Shown piece after piece: positions 40,686 through 41,629 of a stretch of 41,629 nt of DNA (position 1 is the stretch's first letter; each line of letters starts with the position of its first letter). This stretch comes from an uncultured Victivallales bacterium (GTDB taxonomy: Bacteria; Verrucomicrobiota; Lentisphaeria; Victivallales; UBA1829): NCBI GenBank assembly GCA_944391115.1, contig CALXSJ010000012.1:1-41629 (forward strand). Reading direction: 5' to 3'. Made by a program: the position numbers and the translations under genes. The notes under the pieces are model-generated. The model saw only the letters and a list, made by a program, of their open reading frames with translations. It was not told the DNA's origin and did no database searches.

Positions 40686-41629
40686 TCAGCGGGGCTTCTG
40701 GCCGGCGGCGAAATATTCGACGAGTTCCGGGCGGAGCGGCGGAATGTCCATCGGGATATTGCCGTGGCGCATGGAATAATGCGCAAGGGCGCCAGCCGCG
40801 ACCGCGTTTCGCGCGGCGACCGGGGAGACAACCGGATTTCTGCCGTCCCGGATGAAATCGAAAAACGCCTTGACGATATTCGGATCCGAGCCGCCGTGTC
40901 CGCCGTCGCCGGCTTTGAGGTGATAGATGATGTCCGGATCGCGGCGCGATCCGCGGCGTGTCCACACGTGCACCTGGCAGTCGCCGAAATCCCCGATGTT
41001 TTCGACGCGTCCGCAGGTTCCGATGAAGGTGTAGTTCCGTTCCGAATCCGGCGCATACATGCACTGTTCATAGGAGGCCTGAACGCCGTTGTCCAGCTGC
41101 ATCAGAATCATGTTGTGATCTTCGACGTTCAGTCCGGGATCCAGTCCCTTCAAGCTCAGCGGCGGCCAGCAGTCCGCCTTCCAGGAGGCCTTGCGGTCAG
41201 GCGCCTCGCCCTCTTTCAGACGGTCTTTCGTGCGGTTGTAGACCGAGAGTTTTCCCATTCCGGTGACGCGTGCGGTGTATCCCCCCGCAAGCCAGTGGAT
41301 CACGTCGATGTCGTGCGCCCCCTTCTGCAGGAGAAGCCCGTTGCAGGTTTCCTTTCGCGCGCACCAGTGGCGGAAGTAGCAGCTGCCGTAGTTGATGAAG
41401 TGCCGCACCCAGGCGCACTGGATCTCCCCGATGATTCCCGAGTCGATGACCTCTTTCATTTTGAGGATCGAGGGAACGTAGCGCATGTTGTGTCCGACAA
41501 AGAGTCTGCTTCCCGTGCGGAAGGCGGTTTCCAGAATCCTGTCGCAGCCTTCCACGGTGAGCGCCATGGGTTTTTCCAGATAAACCGCCTTGCCCGCCTC
41601 CAGCGCGGCGACTGCGATTTCCTCGTGAT
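40686..41629 (-). CDS. Gfo/Idh/MocA family oxidoreductase, 5' end beyond the window
   Basis: The frame stays open to the right edge, so the start and the nucleotide-binding GxGxxG segment lie outside. The visible 314 residues begin around HEEIAVAALEAGKAVYLEKPMALT, containing the EKP motif. RLFVGHNMRYVPSILKMKEVI, LLQKGAHDIDVIHWLAGG with the conserved His-Asp pair and a cysteine-containing segment (CYFRHWCARKETCNG) follow. An insert of about 25 residues around KASWKADCWPPLSLKG is unusual. It is only distantly similar to the convergent gene to its left. The ATG at 41567 is internal and not the real start. Confidence 0.88.
   Translation of the reverse strand, partial: HEEIAVAALEAGKAVYLEKPMALTVEGCDRILETAFRTGSRLFVGHNMRYVPSILKMKEVIDSGIIGEIQCAWVRHFINYGSCYFRHWCARKETCNGLLLQKGAHDIDVIHWLAGGYTARVTGMGKLSVYNRTKDRLKEGEAPDRKASWKADCWPPLSLKGLDPGLNVEDHNMILMQLDNGVQASYEQCMYAPDSERNYTFIGTCGRVENIGDFGDCQVHVWTRRGSRRDPDIIYHLKAGDGGHGGSDPNIVKAFFDFIRDGRNPVVSPVAARNAVAAGALAHYSMRHGNIPMDIPPLRPELVEYFAAGQKPR

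Overview
The window looks like chromosomal DNA of a fairly GC-rich, anaerobic or fermentative bacterium of the Lentisphaerae (Victivallis-like), within the Planctomycetes-Verrucomicrobia group. This placement is an inference. It rests on the pseudopilin-type protein beside two DUF4838 proteins under a LacI-type repressor, a UPF0489 protein, repeat-rich surface proteins and several electron-transfer-flavoprotein (ETF) dehydrogenase systems. I saw no rRNA, tRNA, CRISPR array or insertion sequence.

Layout, left to right. (1) 1-7.1 kb: a minus-strand operon of a pseudopilin-like protein and two secreted DUF4838 proteins. Its promoter is fully consensus and its 17-bp spacer is part of a perfect 18-bp palindrome. 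A LacI-family regulator gene lies just upstream. (2) 7.4-10.9 kb: a UPF0489 protein (arginase-like fold), divergent from two related secreted proteins built on a G-x-Q-x-G repeat, then a terminator and a family-4 glycosyltransferase. (3) 10.9-18 kb: a minus-strand run etfB-etfA-acyl-CoA dehydrogenase-rpoZ-purE-degenerate S41 protease homologue-DUF187 glycosidase-like protein. (4) 18-25.3 kb: a minus-strand run MFS transporter-murC-TPR protein-NYN/cold-shock fusion-mlaE-mlaF-mlaD, an envelope and lipid-transport block. (5) 25.5-27 kb: gatB, alone, closed by a two-way terminator.

(6) 27.1-34.1 kb: a minus-strand catabolic operon of PfkB kinase, IolB isomerase, FGGY kinase, FAD-linked dehydrogenase, Fe-S partner and class II aldolase. 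Isomerase, PfkB kinase and aldolase could run the lower half of an inositol-type pathway (5-deoxyglucuronate to a triose phosphate plus a semialdehyde). The PfkB kinase is not of the IolC type, and the Fe-S subunit has lost many of its cysteine ligands. (7) 34.3-39.1 kb: the divergent plus-strand operon larA-etfB-etfA(ferredoxin)-D-lactate-dehydrogenase-like. It matches the electron-bifurcating lactate dehydrogenase (Lct) system of acetogens plus a nickel-pincer lactate racemase. Blocks 6 and 7 share an AT-rich intergenic hub with helically phased TGATAA repeats. (8) 39.4-41.6 kb: two convergent Gfo/Idh/MocA oxidoreductases separated by a two-way terminator, the second running off the right edge.

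The two parts most worth following up are the unusual iolB operon with its cysteine-depleted Fe-S subunit, together with the shared regulatory hub next to the lactate operon, and the repressor/promoter unit that drives the pseudopilin-DUF4838 genes.
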